Of a DNA stretch of 64,000 nt, positions 62,919-64,000 are shown piece after piece. A program made the position numbers and the translations under genes. How positions within the stretch are numbered: the first letter of the stretch is position 1; the number at the start of each line of letters is the position of its first letter. The notes beneath the pieces are model-generated. The model did no database searches. It was not told the origin of the DNA and was given only the letters and a program-made list of their open reading frames with translations. This DNA comes from Sphingobium sp. BYY-5 (lineage in GTDB: Bacteria > Pseudomonadota > Alphaproteobacteria > Sphingomonadales > Sphingomonadaceae), in contig NZ_JALEBH010000002.1 in the NCBI RefSeq assembly GCF_022758885.1, positions 1,239,244-1,303,243 on the forward strand. Reading direction: 5' to 3'.

Positions 62919-64000
62919 ATGACGGCAAACCCAGCAGACCGCCTTCCCTCCGTCGCTATCGAGGTGACGGAGGTGATCGAACGGCAGAAGATCAATGCGT
63001 TCGTGATCCGTCTGATCGCGATCTCATGGACCATCACCTTTCTTGATGGCTTCGACATGCTCGTCATGTCGTTCGTCGCGCCCTATCTGCGCGACGGCTT
63101 CGGGGCGGATGCCATCTCGCTGGGAGAGTTGTTCGCTATCGGCGTGTTCGGCGCGATGCTGGGAGGCATCGCCTTCGGCTGGCTGGGCGACCGATATGGT
63201 CGGCGGCCGATCATCATCGCATCGGTCGCCGCGTTCGGCGTGACCAGCATCGGCATCGCGCTGGTGCCCTCGATGTCGATGCTGATGGTGTTGCGTTTCC
63301 TGAACGGGGTGGCGCTAGGCGGCCTGATGCCGCTCGCCTGGGCGCTCAACATCGAATATGTGCCCGGCCGCTATCGGGCGACGGTCGTGACGGTCATCAT
63401 GATGGGCTATACGCTGGGCGGCGTGGTCGCGGGGCCGATGACGGTCTGGCTCGCGCCGCATTTCGGCTGGCAATCGGTTTTCCTGCTTTCGGGCGTCACA
63501 ACGCTTTTTCTGGTGCCGCTCCTGTTCGTCCTGCTCCCTGAATCCGCCCGCTATCTGGCGGTGAAGGGCCGTTCGCCTGAAAGAATCGCGAAGGCGCTGA
63601 ACGCGCTGGAACCAGGGCTGGGCGCGCGATCGCAGGATCGGTTCCTCGTCTCCGACGAAGCCCCTGCGGCGGCCGGACAGAATTTCCGCATCGCCACGCT
63701 GTTCAAGGGGGATTTGCGCCCCATCACCTCGCTGCTGTGGCTCGCCTATATCGGCAGTTCCATGGCGGTCTATTTCAAGTCCAACTGGGGCCCGATCATC
63801 TTCGAGGATGTCGGCTTCACCCGGACGCAGGCCGCGATGATCATGTCGGTCAGTTCGGTCGGCGGTTCGATCGCAGGGCTTGCGCTGATGCGCTTCACCG
63901 ACCGGTTGGGGCCGATCGCGATCGCCGTCTATCCGATGCTGGCAGCACCGTTGCTGTTGCTTATGGGGCTGGCCGATGTTTCGTTGCAGGGGCTGGCGAT
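62919..64000 (+). CDS. MFS transporter, aromatic acid:H+ symporter type (3' end beyond window)
   Basis: An inner-membrane permease. The visible 360 residues show TITFLDGFDMLVMSFVAPYL, where the DGFD in helix 1 is the hallmark of the aromatic acid:H+ symporter (AAHS) family, then GWLGDRYGRRP, the MFS loop 2-3 motif. LPESARYLAVKGRSPERI is also typical of this family. About nine helices are seen before the window end; the family has twelve, so 80-100 residues are missing. It starts 23 bases after the receptor stop and is probably cotranscribed. Substrate specificity (benzoate, protocatechuate, lignin-derived acids) cannot be read. Confidence 0.88.
   Translation, partial: MTANPADRLPSVAIEVTEVIERQKINAFVIRLIAISWTITFLDGFDMLVMSFVAPYLRDGFGADAISLGELFAIGVFGAMLGGIAFGWLGDRYGRRPIIIASVAAFGVTSIGIALVPSMSMLMVLRFLNGVALGGLMPLAWALNIEYVPGRYRATVVTVIMMGYTLGGVVAGPMTVWLAPHFGWQSVFLLSGVTTLFLVPLLFVLLPESARYLAVKGRSPERIAKALNALEPGLGARSQDRFLVSDEAPAAAGQNFRIATLFKGDLRPITSLLWLAYIGSSMAVYFKSNWGPIIFEDVGFTRTQAAMIMSVSSVGGSIAGLALMRFTDRLGPIAIAVYPMLAAPLLLLMGLADVSLQGLA

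Noticed and set aside
61102..62928. Open frame of about 600 codons antisense to the last receptor
   Set aside because: Same reason: a shadow of a well-supported coding sequence in GC-rich DNA.

Overview
The window looks like chromosomal DNA of a sphingomonad (Sphingobium/Sphingomonas-like alphaproteobacterium). It is GC-rich, has many TonB-dependent receptors (TBDRs; six in 64 kb, one cut by the window edge and one frameshifted), carries an exopolysaccharide locus of sphingomonad style, and encodes an aromatic-acid type transporter beside a MarR regulator. I saw no rRNA, tRNA, CRISPR array, insertion sequence or phage gene. The genus is inferred from gene content only.

Region 1 (1-11222) is an N-acetylglucosamine locus. 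A TBDR is divergent from a GntR/UTRA regulator (NagR). The regulator is followed by a SIS-type glucosamine-6-P deaminase (NagB-II), GlcNAc-6-P deacetylase (NagA), a fused EIIA-HPr-EI phosphotransferase (NagF) and the EIICB permease (NagE). A convergent ROK sugar kinase closes the set. GlcNAc would cross the outer membrane through the TBDR, be phosphorylated by NagF/NagE, and be converted to fructose-6-P by NagA and NagB-II.

Region 2 (11606-31165) is an exopolysaccharide locus. It has tandem beta-helix proteins, a Wzc-type tyrosine kinase/co-polymerase, a Wzy/ligase-type membrane protein, a Wzx flippase, a pyruvyl transferase, a TylF-type methyltransferase, GT25, two GT2 and two GT4 glycosyltransferases, a BBP2-type outer-membrane barrel, a GumB-like export protein and two acyltransferases. 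No initiating phosphoglycosyl transferase is seen, so it must lie elsewhere. Transcription direction switches repeatedly.

Region 3 (31398-40180) is the most unusual part. A tightly packed seven-gene operon encodes exported or membrane redox proteins: HiPIP, cytochrome b561, cytochrome c', a COG4315-like repeat protein, an unknown 396-residue protein, a DUF1592/1588-type c-heme lipoprotein and a DUF1552 Tat protein. It is divergent from an OmpR/EnvZ-type two-component system. I cannot assign a substrate; this is my best candidate for an undescribed system.

Region 4 (40304-64000) holds four outer-membrane uptake modules and one lone receptor. They are: a lone large TBDR; a ZnuD-like zinc receptor with a small Cys/His protein and a Zur-like box; a TBDR with a GH39 glycosidase; an ECF sigma-FecR-TBDR signalling set followed by a PhoD phosphatase and a secreted propeller-like protein, in which the TBDR carries a one-base frameshift; and a MarR/TBDR/MFS set suggesting uptake of an aromatic acid. 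The last gene is cut by the window end.
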